Below, one piece after another: positions 42,942 through 50,739 of a stretch of DNA of 64,000 bases. A program made the translations under genes and the position numbers. A model generated the notes under the pieces. It did not search any database. It was not told the DNA's origin and saw only the letters and a program-made list of their open reading frames with translations. The DNA is from Oceanirhabdus seepicola (GTDB lineage: Bacteria; Bacillota; Clostridia; Clostridiales; Clostridiaceae). Positions within the stretch are counted from its first letter, which is position 1, and each line of letters opens with the position of its first letter. The stretch spans positions 310,001 through 374,000 of the forward strand of contig NZ_JAGSOJ010000004.1 of NCBI RefSeq assembly GCF_023684385.1, in the 5' to 3' direction.

Positions 42942-43140
42942 TTAATATTCTAATATTCCTGAATTTTGTAGTATTAAAATAGCTTCTTGTGCTGCTCCAA
43001 ATGGACATATCCATGAGCAGTATAAATTTCCCCTGTTATTCAAATACCAGTACTTGCTCTAATTATATAAATTGATTTTTCTACATAATGATTTAAAAAT
43101 AAGAGTAGAATTGTTTAATTGTTCAGTTTTATAAATATTT
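42942..43140 (-). pseudogene. Relic of rdhC and the 38-aa gene, beside tatA2
   Basis: One open stretch on the minus strand reads W-Y-L, then N-L-Y-C-S-W-I-C-P-F-G-A-A-Q-E (identical to RdhC near residue 288), then jumps in frame to I-L-I-L-Q-N-S-G-I-L-E-Y-stop, the tail of the 38-aa gene. Further up, N-I-Y-K-T-E-Q-L-N-N-S matches the RdhC N-terminal part (N-I-L-K-T-E-Q-L-S-N-S). So a full rdhC-orf pair once preceded tatA2 and was removed by internal deletions. Confidence 0.85.
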
Positions 43141-43174
43141 AAATTTGTTAAAAAATTAGTAAACTCCCCTTTTA

Positions 43175-43263
43175 ATTTTAGTTTGTAATAATTTTTTTAC
43201 AATTGACTTTGACTATTGTCACTCCAAGTGACTATAGTCACTAAGATAAACATATACTATAAT
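43175..43263. promoter_or_regulatory. Divergent promoters of tatA2-rdhA1B1 and regulator 1, shared operator
   Basis: Leftward: -35 TTGTAA (43197-43202), 16 bp, -10 TAAAAT (43175-43180). Rightward: -35 TAGTCA (43235-43240), 17 bp, -10 TATAAT (43258-43263). Between them lie GACTATTGTC (43211-43220) and GACTATAGTC (43230-43239), 19 bp apart. The left site ends 8 nt from the leftward -35 (activation geometry); the right site overlaps the rightward -35 (autorepression geometry). Confidence 0.85.
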
Positions 43264-43392
43264 GTAATTAAGGTATTATTAAAAAATAATTATTAAAGAA
43301 CCCATTTCTTGAGTTTTATTTGTAAATTCATGCATTTAATTGTAGCTAATTGTAGTAATGATTTTTCTATACTAAGGAATAAGGAGGTTATT

Positions 43393-44292
43393 ATGAAAGA
43401 AATAAATTATTATTTTGAAATTGGACCATACCTAAAAAATCTTAGAGAAAAGAAAAATATAACTAGATCTGAACTTGCTGAGGGTATCTGTTCTGTTTCA
43501 TACATCACACGAATAGAAAATGGAGATCGATGTCCCACTTCAGTTATTTTAAGACAAATAACCCATAAGTTAGGTATCACTTCTGAAGATATGTTTAGAG
43601 CAATAGAGTCGCCAAACTCCTTATATGTAAAGGAAATCATAAATAAAATATTTCGTTATGTTGAACGTTATGATTATAGAAGCATGTATGAATTAATTAC
43701 TAAGGAAGAACAAAATCTTGATGTTCTTTCAATTCATGATAATCAAATAATACAAATAGTAAAACATTGCAGTAAGGCTATCTTAGATAAGAATTATCAA
43801 TATGGAATTAATGAAACAAAAAAAATATTGAAACTTACTTATATTAAAGAAAGTACTCCTACAGATATAGAATTCATACTGATGAGTCTTCATGGCCTTT
43901 TTCTTTTATTAAACAACCAATCAGAAGATGCATATAATCACTTACTTAATATAGAAAAATATATAGATAATATTAGATTTGTTCATTCTTATGTTGCATT
44001 CTCAAGATTTTATGTATATTTGATATTAGCATGTCTTGATATGTCTAAATTAAATAAAGCTCATTCGTATATTGATTATGCCATTAATTACTGCAAAAAT
44101 TATAATACTCATATTATTTTAAGAGAATTTTATTTCCTAAAAGCTGAATTATATTATCGATTAGGAAAAGAAAAAGAGTTTGAAATATGGTACAATAAAT
44201 CAATTACTCTTCATGAGTTAATTAAAAGTTGTGATGATGACTATTTCATTACATTTATGAATTTCAGATTAAAAAAACTAAAAACTAGCTAA
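43393..44292 (+). CDS. XRE-TPR regulator (RRNPP/PlcR-like), copy 1
   Basis: This 299-aa protein starts at ATG 43393 after AAGGAGG. The N-terminal HTH (residues 9-65) has L-K-N-L-R-E-K-K-N-I-T-R-S-E-L-A-E-G and I-T-R-I-E-N-G-D-R-C-P. The rest is helical with TPR-like pairs (A-Y-N-H-L-L-N-I-E-K-Y, K-A-H-S-Y-I-D-Y-A-I). This plan is that of PlcR/Rgg/ComR peptide-responsive regulators. It is divergent from tatA2-rdhA1B1, with the operator between. Probably controls the dehalogenase genes. No cognate pre-peptide is seen next to it. Confidence 0.88.
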   Translation: MKEINYYFEIGPYLKNLREKKNITRSELAEGICSVSYITRIENGDRCPTSVILRQITHKLGITSEDMFRAIESPNSLYVKEIINKIFRYVERYDYRSMYELITKEEQNLDVLSIHDNQIIQIVKHCSKAILDKNYQYGINETKKILKLTYIKESTPTDIEFILMSLHGLFLLLNNQSEDAYNHLLNIEKYIDNIRFVHSYVAFSRFYVYLILACLDMSKLNKAHSYIDYAINYCKNYNTHIILREFYFLKAELYYRLGKEKEFEIWYNKSITLHELIKSCDDDYFITFMNFRLKKLKTS

Positions 44293-44314
44293 AAATAAAT
44301 TTAGCTAGCTTTTA
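44281..44314. terminator. Bidirectional terminator, CTAGCT type
   Basis: CTAGCTAAA / TTTAGCTAG with a 6-nt loop, T-run both ways. Between regulator 1 and the convergent rdhB2. It overlaps the stop of regulator 1. Confidence 0.8.
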
Positions 44315-44338
44315 TATATTGTTTATTTATAACATTAT

Positions 44339-44677
44339 CTATTTATGTTCAGTTGTAACCTTACTCACCTTCTTTTTAGGTGCTAAACGATGTGCAATTA
44401 TTGCAAAAACTACTGCTAATCCGCCAAAAATCAATATTCCCATGTTGGCTGCTCTAACTTCATTCTCTAAATATGAATCATATGTCCATAATATTGTAAA
44501 GGCAACTGTTAAAGATGATAATACAACAAATGTATAACTTCCTTTGTTAAATCTACCAACCTCTTTTAATTTCTTATAAAAATATGTTATAGCAGCGAAT
44601 GATACTGCTCCAGCAACAAACCATGCTAATTGATGTAAACCTAATACCCATTTAAATAAGCTAACTATTGTATGCAT
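44339..44677 (-). CDS. rdhB: Reductive dehalogenase membrane anchor RdhB, copy 2
   Basis: This 112-aa protein is nearly identical to RdhB1 through the three membrane helices and differs mainly in its shorter tail (K-K-K-V-S-K-V-T-T-E-H-K). Pairs with RdhA2, 15 nt upstream. Confidence 0.92.
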   Translation of the reverse strand: MHTIVSLFKWVLGLHQLAWFVAGAVSFAAITYFYKKLKEVGRFNKGSYTFVVLSSLTVAFTILWTYDSYLENEVRAANMGILIFGGLAVVFAIIAHRLAPKKKVSKVTTEHK

Positions 44678-44692
44678 ATATGCCCCTCCTCT

Positions 44693-46261
44693 TTAAATCT
44701 TGTTCCAGAAATCATTAACGGCATCTATTAAGTATTTAGATTCTATACGTTCCTCTGGGTCTACAGGACCACCATATCCAAACCATTCATCAAGAGAACG
44801 TAATAATGATTTAAATGGAGTTAATGTCATTAATTTTGATAAATCATGATGCCACTCATCAATCTTATTGTATGGACAAACTGCAATACATGTGGAACAT
44901 CCAGCTTCATTGTAATTCCAGTATGAGAAACATCTTTCACCATTACAGTACCATTTTTCAACCTCAGTAATATTTGATATAGATACTTTACCTGTATCAA
45001 ATTCCATTCCTTCTTTAAGAACTTTTGATGGTTCACAAGAAATAGCTCTTCCAGGACAAGCATCCGCACATTTCATACAAACATTACAGAACTCTCTTAC
45101 TCCAAATGTCTTTGGTTTATCTGGATGTATTTCTAAATCTGTATATATTTTAGCTAAACGTACACGAGGTCCATACTTTTCTGTAACTATCATTCCCATT
45201 CTACTACCTTCACCAAGACCTGCTTCAATTGCTAATGGAACTGATAAAGCTGTATCATTTCCACATGGAAGAGCTTTATAACCTAACTCTCTTAAGAAAG
45301 TAGCCACTTTGTGTGTTACTTCTGCCATCGTGGAATAACTCATTTGTACTGTTGTATTTGCAACATATGATGGTGCAGCTTTAAAGGCATCATAATCCAT
45401 TTCAAATGCCATAACTATTATGGATTTTGGTTCAAATCCTGCTTTTTTCACGATATCTGACTTCTCTACGTTTGCACCAAATGTTTCGTACTCACCCTTT
45501 TGTAATTTTATTGGATCAAAATATAAATATTCTTTTCTACCATCTGGCATAGTAAAAAGTTTGGTTTTTGGAGTTGCCCACTCAGTATATGTCCATCTTT
45601 TTGTTCTTTCATTATATGGTACAATCCCTACCAAATCAGCTCCTAAAAATTTAGTAGCTTTCTTAACATACTTAGCAGCATCTTTTGCATCTTTGAATTT
45701 ATACTGTTGTTTACCCTGCTTTAACATTTTATCAACCTTTGAATTATCCCAAGAATACAAACCTTGAACAAAAACAGGCGTATCACTCATTCTTTCTTTA
45801 GTCATAGGATTAATTGAGTATGTTTGCATAGGAGAATCAGTAGCTCCTAACTTACCTCCTCCCCCAAAGTGTTTATCAACACTAGCACATGCTATTGATA
45901 AGGCAATCTCCACTTGCCTATACCCAATTTTGTTCGGATCATGTGTTCTTCCCTTTAAGACTCCAGATTGTATTCCAAAATAATTTATAAGCGCAGCAGG
46001 AATAGTGTTAAACTCTTTTGCATATGTTTTTTGGATATATTCATCCTCAAAAGGTTCATTATCCCAAAACCCACGTATAAACATACAATTTTGGAAACTA
46101 AATCCTTTGAAGTCTTTTGTAACTTCAGCAGGGAAATCATCTTGTTCTTTTGCAATATCCAATGCCATAACTTTCTTAGGGTTTGATGCAATAGCCGCTC
46201 CTGCTACTGCAGTTGAAACTCCAGCTACTCCAGTAGCTTTTAAAAATTCACGTCTATTCAT
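44693..46261 (-). CDS. rdhA: PceA-like reductive dehalogenase, copy 2
   Basis: This 522-aa protein has a Tat signal R-R-E-F-L-K-A-T-G. C-G-N-D-T-A-L-S-V-P-L-A, A-G-L-G-E-G-S-R-M-G and both cluster motifs are intact (C-N-V-C-M-K-C-A-D-A-C-P near 392; C-x12-C-S-T-C-I-A-V-C-P near 442-461). The C-terminal halves of copies 1 and 2 are highly alike. The N-terminal third (residues about 55-130, which shapes the substrate channel in PceA) is clearly different, so the two may prefer different halogenated substrates. Confidence 0.93.
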   Translation of the reverse strand: MNRREFLKATGVAGVSTAVAGAAIASNPKKVMALDIAKEQDDFPAEVTKDFKGFSFQNCMFIRGFWDNEPFEDEYIQKTYAKEFNTIPAALINYFGIQSGVLKGRTHDPNKIGYRQVEIALSIACASVDKHFGGGGKLGATDSPMQTYSINPMTKERMSDTPVFVQGLYSWDNSKVDKMLKQGKQQYKFKDAKDAAKYVKKATKFLGADLVGIVPYNERTKRWTYTEWATPKTKLFTMPDGRKEYLYFDPIKLQKGEYETFGANVEKSDIVKKAGFEPKSIIVMAFEMDYDAFKAAPSYVANTTVQMSYSTMAEVTHKVATFLRELGYKALPCGNDTALSVPLAIEAGLGEGSRMGMIVTEKYGPRVRLAKIYTDLEIHPDKPKTFGVREFCNVCMKCADACPGRAISCEPSKVLKEGMEFDTGKVSISNITEVEKWYCNGERCFSYWNYNEAGCSTCIAVCPYNKIDEWHHDLSKLMTLTPFKSLLRSLDEWFGYGGPVDPEERIESKYLIDAVNDFWNKI

Positions 46262-46274
46262 ATATTAGCCTCCT

Positions 46275-46466
46275 TTAGTTTTCCTTAATGCTTTCCATTT
46301 CAACAGCTTCTTTTATTTCATCTTCTGTTGCTTTTGCTGATTTTTTAAACTCACGTATTGTATCTCCAAAAGATTTTCCAATCTCAGGTAACTTCTTAGG
46401 CCCAAATATTAAAAAACCAACAACTAATATAACAATTAATTCTGTTCCACCTAATCTTCCAAACAT
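46275..46466 (-). CDS. tatA: Twin-arginine translocase TatA, copy 3
   Basis: This 63-aa protein, close to copies 1 and 2: G-G-T-E-L-I-V-I-L-V-V-G, G-P-K-K-L-P-E-I-G-K-S-F-G. First gene of tatA3-rdhA2-rdhB2, 13 nt upstream of rdhA2. GGGGAGGTGAG precedes the ATG. Confidence 0.95.
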   Translation of the reverse strand: MFGRLGGTELIVILVVGFLIFGPKKLPEIGKSFGDTIREFKKSAKATEDEIKEAVEMESIKEN

Positions 46467-46481
46467 ACTCTCACCTCCCCT

Positions 46482-46640
46482 AATCTTCTAGTATCCCTAT
46501 ATTTTCAAGTATTTAAATAGCCAATTGCTTATATAAAAATTACGAAATAAAATTGATTATGATTATTTTCTTCATATGCTTAAAAATCAGAAGTGAATTA
46601 TTTATTTAGCTTAAATATATTTGTTAAAAAATTAGTAAAG
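46482..46640 (-). pseudogene. Relic of rdhC and the 38-aa gene, beside tatA3
   Basis: More decayed than the relic beside tatA2. Near 46485-46515 the minus strand reads I-L-E-N-I-G-I-L-E-D-stop, the tail of the 38-aa gene. Near 46575-46600 the bases coding N-S-P-L-I-F-K-A-Y-E (as in RdhC N-S-P-L-I-Y-K-A-Y) can still be seen with frameshifts. No product expected. Confidence 0.7.
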
Positions 46641-46650
46641 TACTCTTTTA

Positions 46651-46759
46651 ATTTTAGTTATTAATTATTTTTTTACAATTGATTGTGACCATAGTCCCTC
46701 TAGAGGGACTATTGTCCCACCATGTGACTATAGTCTCTTAGCTGTGGATATACTATAAT
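46651..46759. promoter_or_regulatory. Divergent promoters of tatA3-rdhA2B2 and regulator 2, triple operator
   Basis: Leftward: -35 TTGTAA (46673-46678), 16 bp, -10 TAAAAT (46651-46656). Rightward: -35 TAGTCT (46731-46736), 17 bp, -10 TATAAT (46754-46759). Three sites: GACCATAGTC (46687-46696), GACTATTGTC (46707-46716), GACTATAGTC (46726-46735), 20 and 19 bp apart. The first ends 8 nt before the leftward -35; the third overlaps the rightward -35. Confidence 0.85.
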
Positions 46760-46887
46760 GTAATAAAGGTCTTACCCCTAAAAATCCTTAAGGAACCTAT
46801 TTTTGCGTTTACATTTGTGAACTTATATATTGAATTATTGATAATTATAGAAATCTATTTTCTAGACTATGGAATAAGGAGAATATT

Positions 46888-47796
46888 ATGAAAGAAATAA
46901 ATTATTATTTTGAAATTGGGCCATACCTAAAAACACTTAGAGAAAAGAAAAATATGACTAGATCTCAACTTGCTGAGGGTATATGTTCTGTTTCATACAT
47001 CGCTCGAATTGAAAATGGAAACCGCTGTCCGAGTTCAGTTATTTTGAGACAAATAACACAAAAGTTAGGCATTACTCCAGAGCATCTGTTTAGAGCAATT
47101 GAATCTCCTAAAGCCTTACATGTACAAGAAGTTTTAAATCAAATATTTCTTTATGCTGAACGATATGATTTTTTTAATATTTATAAATTAATAGATGCAG
47201 AAGAAAAAAATCTTGATATTCTCTCCATTCATGATTTACAAATAATACAGACGGTGAAATATTCTAGCAAGGCTATCATGAATAATAATTATGACTACGG
47301 GATTAATGAAATAAAAAAAATATTGAACCTTACTTATATTGAAGAAAGTAACCCTACTGATATTGAATTCATACTGATGAGTCTTCATGGATTTTTTCTT
47401 TTATTAAATAACCAAAAAGAAGAAGCATATAATCATTTAAGTACTATAAAAAAATATATAGACGATATTAAATTTCTTCATACCCCTGTTATGATACCAA
47501 GATTTTATGTGTTTTTTATTTCAACATGCATTGACACCTCAAATTTATATGAAGCCCTTTCACATATTGATTATGCAATTGATTTCTGTAAAAAATATAA
47601 TACTCATATTATTTTAAGAGAATTATATTTTTTAAAGGGTGAATTATACTATCATCTTAATAATGAAGATGAATTCAAAATTTGGTATGATAAATCACTA
47701 ATAATGCATGAGTTATGTAAAATTTCTGACACCGATTATTTTATTACATTTATGGAAAGTAGATTAAAAAAATTAAAAGGAGCTGCCTCAAAATAG
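46888..47796 (+). CDS. XRE-TPR regulator (RRNPP/PlcR-like), copy 2
   Basis: This 302-aa protein is closely related to regulator 1 over its whole length: first 30 residues almost identical, HTH I-A-R-I-E-N-G-N-R-C-P, then the helical TPR-like domain. The divergence in the C-terminal domain suggests different effector specificity. The last residues (G-A-A-S-K) are encoded by the start of a terminal repeat at 47779, so the original C-terminus may have been replaced. Divergent from tatA3-rdhA2B2. Confidence 0.88.
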   Translation: MKEINYYFEIGPYLKTLREKKNMTRSQLAEGICSVSYIARIENGNRCPSSVILRQITQKLGITPEHLFRAIESPKALHVQEVLNQIFLYAERYDFFNIYKLIDAEEKNLDILSIHDLQIIQTVKYSSKAIMNNNYDYGINEIKKILNLTYIEESNPTDIEFILMSLHGFFLLLNNQKEEAYNHLSTIKKYIDDIKFLHTPVMIPRFYVFFISTCIDTSNLYEALSHIDYAIDFCKKYNTHIILRELYFLKGELYYHLNNEDEFKIWYDKSLIMHELCKISDTDYFITFMESRLKKLKGAASK

Positions 47797-47930
47797 AAGT
47801 TCTATTTTGAGACAGCCCCATACTATTTTAAAAAGCCCATTCTCGGCGTCATTAAGGCTCTCTTCGATGCTCGAGCACTACTTGTACACTCTGCTACTCA
47901 TTCACCTTGTTCCTTGCTCTTGGGCTTTTT
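47779..47930. repeat. Transposon-end-like hairpin and GGGC-bounded repeat
   Basis: A 20-bp near-perfect hairpin (arms beginning GGAGCTGCCTCAAAATAGAA) at 47779-47819 is followed by a segment bounded by AAAAAGCCCA (47830-47839) and TGGGCTTTTT (47921-47930). The first resembles terminal repeats of insertion sequences (GGCTGTCTCAAAATA type). No transposase is present, so this is a remnant or MITE. It can also act as terminator for regulator 2. Confidence 0.6.
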
Positions 47931-47987
47931 CAACGTTTGAAACTCTGAAGATAAAAAACAGAGTAAAACAATATATTGTGAGTGTAT

Positions 47988-48731
47988 TTAATTATTTAAC
48001 TGTGCTTTTTTCTTCTTTTTTTCATTTACTTTACATAAGAGTATACTGAATTCATAAAGTAGTGCTAAAGGAATTAATGCAATCCCCATAGATACCGGTT
48101 CAGGAGGGGTTAAAAATGCACAAACAATTAACAGTGCAAAATAAGCATATTTTCGAATAACAACTAGTAATTGAGAACTTAAAATACCAATATAAGAAAG
48201 TATAAAAACTAACATTGGCATCTGGAATATGAGTCCAAAATATAACATCATTTTACTTAAAAAATCAATATAAGTATTAGCCCCCATAACAATTGTCAAA
48301 TTAGAGTTTCCTGCAAGTTGCTGAGAAAACCTAACATAATATGGAACAAGTACAAAATAAGAAAATGATATTCCTAAAATAAATAGAATAAATATCATTG
48401 GAATGTATTTATATACAAATCTTCTTTCTTTTTTTGTTAAAGCTGGTCTCATAAATAGCCATAGTTCTATAATAATATATGGAAACGCTACAATGAAAGC
48501 TGCAATTGATGCAACTTTAAGAGATAATAATAGAGGGTCTGTAATATTAAATACATTTAAATCTACATCTACCACTTTAGATGTTAAGGTTATAAAATCA
48601 AGAATTTGTGGAACGAACATAAAAGCAGCCGCTAATACAATAATAAAAACTATTAGTACTCTTATAAATCGTTTTCGCAACTCTTTTAAATGATCCATAA
48701 ATTTTTCATCATGCTGTTTCATATTGTTCAC
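47988..48731 (-). CDS. tatC: Twin-arginine translocase TatC
   Basis: This 247-aa protein has six membrane helices. N-terminal family motif D-H-L-K-E-L-R-K-R-F, then W-L-F-M-R-P-A-L-T-K-K-E-R-R and F-G-L-I-F-Q-M-P. It recognises Tat signals such as those of RdhA1 and RdhA2. It sits at the downstream end of the menaquinone operon (10 nt after menG), so export and quinone synthesis are co-expressed. No tatB, as usual in Gram-positives. Confidence 0.96.
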   Translation of the reverse strand: MNNMKQHDEKFMDHLKELRKRFIRVLIVFIIVLAAAFMFVPQILDFITLTSKVVDVDLNVFNITDPLLLSLKVASIAAFIVAFPYIIIELWLFMRPALTKKERRFVYKYIPMIFILFILGISFSYFVLVPYYVRFSQQLAGNSNLTIVMGANTYIDFLSKMMLYFGLIFQMPMLVFILSYIGILSSQLLVVIRKYAYFALLIVCAFLTPPEPVSMGIALIPLALLYEFSILLCKVNEKKKKKAQLNN

Positions 48732-48741
48732 CTACTTTTGA

Positions 48742-49458
48742 TTATTGTGGCTTTACCCCTATGTGTAAAGCTGCAGCGCCTCCTGCATAAGATTTTACTT
48801 TCACATGGGCAAACCCTACTTTTTTAAATAAGCTTTTTAATTCTCCTTTACTTAAGAATTTTTCAGTAGAATCATTTAGCCATTGATATTCTTTTTTATG
48901 TTTTGAAAATAATTGCCCCATTGTTGGCATAATATATTTGAAATATAACCAGTATAGCTGTTTATAAACTGGTATTGTAGGATGAGATGTATCTAAACAT
49001 ACAACTTTCCCTCCTGGCTTTACAACACGCATCATTTCACTAATAACCTGTTCATAATCTGGAGTATTTCTTAATCCAAATCCTATGGTTACATTGTTAA
49101 ATGTATTAGCTTCAAAAGGTAACTCCATAGCATTTCCATGTACAAATTCAACATTATCTAACATACGTATTTCCTTTTTATATTCTGCTACAGATAACAT
49201 ATTCTCTGAAAAATCCAACCCAATAACTGATATTCTTGCATTAGGTTCCTTTGATAACATAATGCTAAAATCACCTGTGCCACAACACACATCCAATATC
49301 TTAGAGTCATCTCCTATGTTAAGGTATTTTATTGTATTTTTCTTCCATATCTTGTGCATGTTAAAACTAATAATATTATTTAATTTATCATAATCATTTG
49401 ATATAGTCTGAAATACCTCGTATACTTTTCCTTCTTTATTAAACTGTTTCTTCGTCAT
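48742..49458 (-). CDS. menG: Demethylmenaquinone methyltransferase
   Basis: This 238-aa SAM-dependent enzyme makes the last step to menaquinone. Motif I L-D-V-C-C-G-T-G-D-F near residue 55, V-I-G-L-D-F-S-E-N-M, G-F-G-L-R-N and R-V-V-K-P-G-G are as in UbiE/MenG. 4 nt after menA. Presence beside menA and no ubiquinone genes favours MenG. Confidence 0.95.
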   Translation of the reverse strand: MTKKQFNKEGKVYEVFQTISNDYDKLNNIISFNMHKIWKKNTIKYLNIGDDSKILDVCCGTGDFSIMLSKEPNARISVIGLDFSENMLSVAEYKKEIRMLDNVEFVHGNAMELPFEANTFNNVTIGFGLRNTPDYEQVISEMMRVVKPGGKVVCLDTSHPTIPVYKQLYWLYFKYIMPTMGQLFSKHKKEYQWLNDSTEKFLSKGELKSLFKKVGFAHVKVKSYAGGAAALHIGVKPQ

Positions 49459-49462
49459 ATTA

Positions 49463-50362
49463 TTATATACCTACCTTAAAAATGATTGATATTAATAAAC
49501 CAATAATTACAGCTAAGTGATACTTTAATCCTACCTTACCTATAAGCCCCATAGTTCTACCTTTTGTATGAACACTCTTCTCATATGATAAAAAAATAGT
49601 TATAGAATTATAAGGAAATATTAAAAGAACAGTAGCACAAACAAGTATTGGATAAATACCTATCAACAATAATACAACTGTTAAAATAAGTATCAGTATC
49701 ACACTAAAAATCCACAGTTTCTCAGCATTTCTTCTTCCTATTAGTATAGGTAATGTTTTTCTACCTGCCTCTCTGTCCCCTTCTAAATCACTCAAATTAT
49801 TAGAAAGTAAAATAGTTCCTATATATAAAGTAGTAGGAATCGCCACTAACACTGTACTTAAATCGAAAATGCCTGATTGAATATAAATTACCGTTGTTGT
49901 AATACCAATACCCATGGTTACTCCAGATACAATTTCGCCTATTGGAGTATAAGAAATAGGTAATGGTCCAGATGCATATAAAATCGCTATAATTCCTCCG
50001 GTAATACCTACTAGTAAAATATAATAGCTTGTTTGGCTTCCAACAAAAATCCCAATCATTAAAGCTATAAATTCAAATAAGATTATAATAAATAAAACCT
50101 GTTTTGGTGTAATCTCGCCACTTACAAGTGCTTTTTCATCAACTTTATCTTCACCATCTGCGCCACGCTTAAAATCAAAATAATCATTTGTCATATTAGT
50201 ACCACTTTGAATCAGTATCATGGCAATCATTAATAATACAAGATAAACAACATTACACTGTCCATAGGCATACCATGAATAAATTGACCCTAATAATACT
50301 GGAATAACTCCTGCAACAAGAGTTTTTATATCCATAAGTTTGATTATAGACCTAATACTCAT
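49463..50362 (-). CDS. menA: 1,4-dihydroxy-2-naphthoate polyprenyltransferase
   Basis: This 299-aa UbiA-superfamily protein has 8-9 membrane helices and attaches the isoprenoid chain to DHNA. First Asp-rich motif N-D-Y-F-D-F-K-R-G-A-D near residue 60; second N-N-L-S-D-L-E-G-D-R-E-A-G near 190. 1 nt after the thioesterase gene. Confidence 0.95.
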   Translation of the reverse strand: MSIRSIIKLMDIKTLVAGVIPVLLGSIYSWYAYGQCNVVYLVLLMIAMILIQSGTNMTNDYFDFKRGADGEDKVDEKALVSGEITPKQVLFIIILFEFIALMIGIFVGSQTSYYILLVGITGGIIAILYASGPLPISYTPIGEIVSGVTMGIGITTTVIYIQSGIFDLSTVLVAIPTTLYIGTILLSNNLSDLEGDREAGRKTLPILIGRRNAEKLWIFSVILILILTVVLLLIGIYPILVCATVLLIFPYNSITIFLSYEKSVHTKGRTMGLIGKVGLKYHLAVIIGLLISIIFKVGI

Positions 50363-50363
50363 G

Positions 50364-50738
50364 TTATCTCACTCCCTTTATAATTGCATTTGAAACAGTC
50401 ACATATGATATCAATACATTGTTTTCATCAATCATTTCAATATTCCAAACATGTGACATCCTTCCCTTATGCATAAGCTTTCCTCTTGCTATAATATTTC
50501 CTTCGATTTTTTTTGGTTTCATATGATTTGCTGTAACACTTTGACCTACTGCTAATTCATCATCGTTTATTATTTGAATTGAAGCATATCCTGCAATAGT
50601 TTCTCCAAAAGCTATTGTTGCTCCTCCATTTAAGTAACCATAGGTGTTGTCGTGAAATTTTGTTAATTTCATTTTAGCTTCAAGCTGATTATTATTTACC
50701 TTAATATATTCAATATTTAAGCTTTCAATTAAGTTCAT
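50364..50738 (-). CDS. menI: Hotdog thioesterase, probable DHNA-CoA thioesterase
   Basis: This 124-aa PaaI-like hotdog protein has the catalytic acid in G-E-T-I-A-G-Y and H-D-N-T-Y-G-Y-L-N-G-G before it. ATG 50738 was chosen for its GGTGGTG site. It overlaps nothing and follows menC. In the men operon it most likely hydrolyses 1,4-dihydroxy-2-naphthoyl-CoA, the MenI step. Confidence 0.88.
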   Translation of the reverse strand: MNLIESLNIEYIKVNNNQLEAKMKLTKFHDNTYGYLNGGATIAFGETIAGYASIQIINDDELAVGQSVTANHMKPKKIEGNIIARGKLMHKGRMSHVWNIEMIDENNVLISYVTVSNAIIKGVR

Positions 50739-50739
50739 T

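Noticed and set aside
42942..43058. A genuine small gene encoding the Fe-S motif C-S-W-I-C-P
   Set aside because: No start codon with a ribosome-binding site; it is clearly a collage of rdhC and the 38-aa gene.
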